64,000 nucleotides of DNA from Argopecten irradians (Eukaryota > Mollusca > Bivalvia > Pectinida > Pectinidae): the NCBI RefSeq assembly GCF_041381155.1, contig NC_091142.1:42940747-43004746 (forward strand), in the 5' to 3' direction. The notes beneath the pieces were generated by a model. That model did no database searches, was not told the DNA's origin, and saw only the letters and a program-made list of their open reading frames with translations. The position numbers and the translations under genes are program-made. Within the stretch, counting starts at the first letter, position 1; every line of letters starts with the position of its first letter. Shown here in pieces: positions 62,101 through 64,000 of the stretch.

Positions 62101-64000
62101 AGGACCACTAGAACGGTTCTAGTACCAGTCAATGTAGGACCACTAGAACAGTTCTAGTTCCAGTCAATGTAGGACCACTAGAACAGCTCTAGTTCAAGTC
62201 AATGTAGGACCACTAGAACATTTCTAGTTCCAGTCAATGTAGGACCACAAGAACATTTCTAGTTCCAGTCAATGTAGGACCTCTAGAACAGTTCTAGTTC
62301 CAGTCAATGTAGGACCACTAGAACGTTCTAGTACCAGTCAATGTAGCAACACTAGAACCGTTCTAGTTCCAGTCAATGTAGGACCACTAGAACAGTTCTA
62401 GTTCCAGTCAATGTAGGACCACTAGAACAGTTCTAGTTAAAGTAAATATAGGACCACTAGAATGGCTCTAGTTCCAGTCAATGTAGGACCACTAGAACAT
62501 TTCTAGTTCCAGTCAATGTAGGACCACTAGAACAGTTCTAGTTTCAGTCAATGTAGGATCACTAGAACAGTTCCAGTTCCAGTCAATGTAGGACCACTAG
62601 AACGGTTCTTGTTTCAGTCAATGTAGGACCACTAGAACGGTTCTAGTACCAGTCAATGTAGGACCACTAGAACGGCTCTAGTTCAAGTCAATGTAGGACC
62701 ACTAGAACGGTTCTAGTTCCAGTCAATGTAGGATCACTAGAACAGTTCTAGTTCCAGTCAATGTAGGACCAATAGAACAGTTCTATTTCCAGTCAATGTA
62801 GGACCACTAGAACAGTTCTAGTACCAGTCAATGTAGGACCACTAGAACAGTTCTAGTACCAGTCAATGTAGGAACACTAGAACAGTTCTAGTTCCAGTCA
62901 ATGTAGGACCACTAGAACAGCTCTAGTTCAAGTCAATGTAGGACCACTAGAACATTTCTAGTTCCAGTCAATGTAGGACCACAAGAACATTTCTAGTTCC
63001 AGTCAATGTAGGACCACTAGAACAGTTCTAGTTCCAGTCAATGTAGGACCACTAGAACAGTTCTAGTTCCAGTCAATGTAGGACCACTAGAACAGTTCTA
63101 GTTCAAGTCAATGTAGGACCACTAGAACAGTTCTAGTTCCAGTCAATGTAGGACCACTAGAACAGTTCTAGTTCCAGTCAATGTAGGACCACTAGAACAG
63201 TTCTAGTTCCAGTCAATGTAGGACCACTAGAACGTTCTAGTACCAGTCAATGTAGCAAAACTAGAACAGTTCTAGTTCCAGTCAATGTAGGACCACTAGA
63301 ACGGTTCTAGTTCAAGTCAATGTAGGACCACTAAAACGTTTCTAGTTCCAGTCAATGTAGGACCACTAGAACAGTTCTAGTTCCAGTCAATGTAGGACCA
63401 CTAGAACAGTTCTAGTTCTAGTCAATGTAGGACCACTAGAACGGTTCTAGTACCAGTCAATGTAGGATCACTAGAACAGTTCTAGTTCCAGTCAATGTAG
63501 GACCACTAGAACAGTTCTAGTTCAAGTCAATGTAGGACCACTAGAACGGCTCTAGTTCCAGTCATTGTAGGAACACTAGAACAGTTCTAGTTCCAGTCAA
63601 TATAGGACTACTAGAACATTTCTAGTTCCAGTCAATGTAGGATTACTAGAACAGTTCTAGTTCAAGTCAATGTAGGATTACTAGAACATTTCTAGTTCCA
63701 GTCAATGTAGGACCACTAGACTGGCTCTAGTTCAAGTCAATGTAGGACCACTAGAACATTTCTAGTTCCAGTCAATGTAGGACCACTAGAACAGTTCTAG
63801 TTCCAGTCAATGTAGGACCACTAGAACAGTTCTAGTTCCAGTCAATGTAGGACCACTAGAACAGTTCTAGTTCCAGTCAATGTAGGACCACTAGAACAGT
63901 TTTAGTTCAAGTCAATGAAGGACCACTGGAACAGGTCTAGTTCAAGTCAATGTAGGACCACTAGAACAGTTTTAGTTCCAGTCAATGTAGGACCATCAGA
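59195..64000. repeat. 35 bp palindrome-containing array, ~137 copies, runs off window
   Basis: Every unit carries a near-perfect palindrome CTAGAACNGTTCTAG joined by TCCAGTCAATGTAGGACCA. Variation is concentrated at a few positions: AACAGTT, AACGGTT, AACATTT and AACGGCT at the palindrome centre, and TTCCAG, TTCAAG, TTCGAG or TACCAG after it. Some units lack CTAGTT. Ordered blocks of variant units recur (for example near 59390-59520 and 59565-59700), so multi-unit duplication has taken place. It probably lies in a TRAPPC11 intron whose upstream exon is outside the window. Confidence 0.97.

Noticed and set aside
59195-64000. Heat-shock or steroid-receptor response elements in the AGAACNGTTCT palindrome
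   Set aside because: The spacing does not match nGAAnnTTCn or AGAACAnnnTGTTCT, and copy number reflects tandem amplification, so a regulatory claim is unsupported.

Overview
The window is metazoan genomic DNA, most likely from a bivalve mollusc or another lophotrochozoan. The evidence is spliced genes with small conserved exons, a RING-less intronless-style TRIM gene of the kind expanded in bivalves, a tRNA-derived SINE, TA-flanked inverted-repeat transposons, and tandem arrays covering about 35 kb of the 64 kb. The phylum is an inference; I recognise no species marker.

Two conserved protein-coding genes lie on the minus strand, and I resolved them exon by exon. TCHP (trichoplein) is complete: 14 coding exons from 25689 down to 10599, with all splice phases agreeing, giving 494 residues (human about 498). 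TRAPPC11 (TRAPP III subunit) lies upstream: 17 exons from 58781 down to 30491 encode roughly the C-terminal 620 residues. Its 5' half lies beyond the right edge. A plus-strand, broken B-box/TRIM gene (53963-55655) sits inside a TRAPPC11 intron. About 4.8 kb separates the two genes (25690-30490), with nothing recognised in it.

Layout: 1-840, unassigned; 841-9738, three large arrays (82, 72 and 70 bp units); 9739-25689, TCHP with arrays of 36, 69, 22 and 38/47 bp units in its introns; 25690-30490, intergenic; 30491-58781, TRAPPC11 with arrays of 88, 35, 63, 39, 30/38, 35, 34, 20 and 75 bp units; 59195 to the end, a 35 bp palindromic array in a further TRAPPC11 intron.

The main discovery is how the arrays relate to the genes. 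In at least eight introns of these two unrelated genes, the tandem unit is a copy of an exon-intron junction: the last or first bases of the exon, the splice site itself and a little intron. Five are 5' splice-site arrays and three are 3' splice-site arrays. One intron (40403-46619) consists of a 5' splice-site array running into a 3' splice-site array. These genes therefore carry tens to about 150 near-identical decoy splice sites beside the real one. In several cases the unit is a multiple of 3 bp, and in one case the reading frame stays open from the exon through about 20 units.
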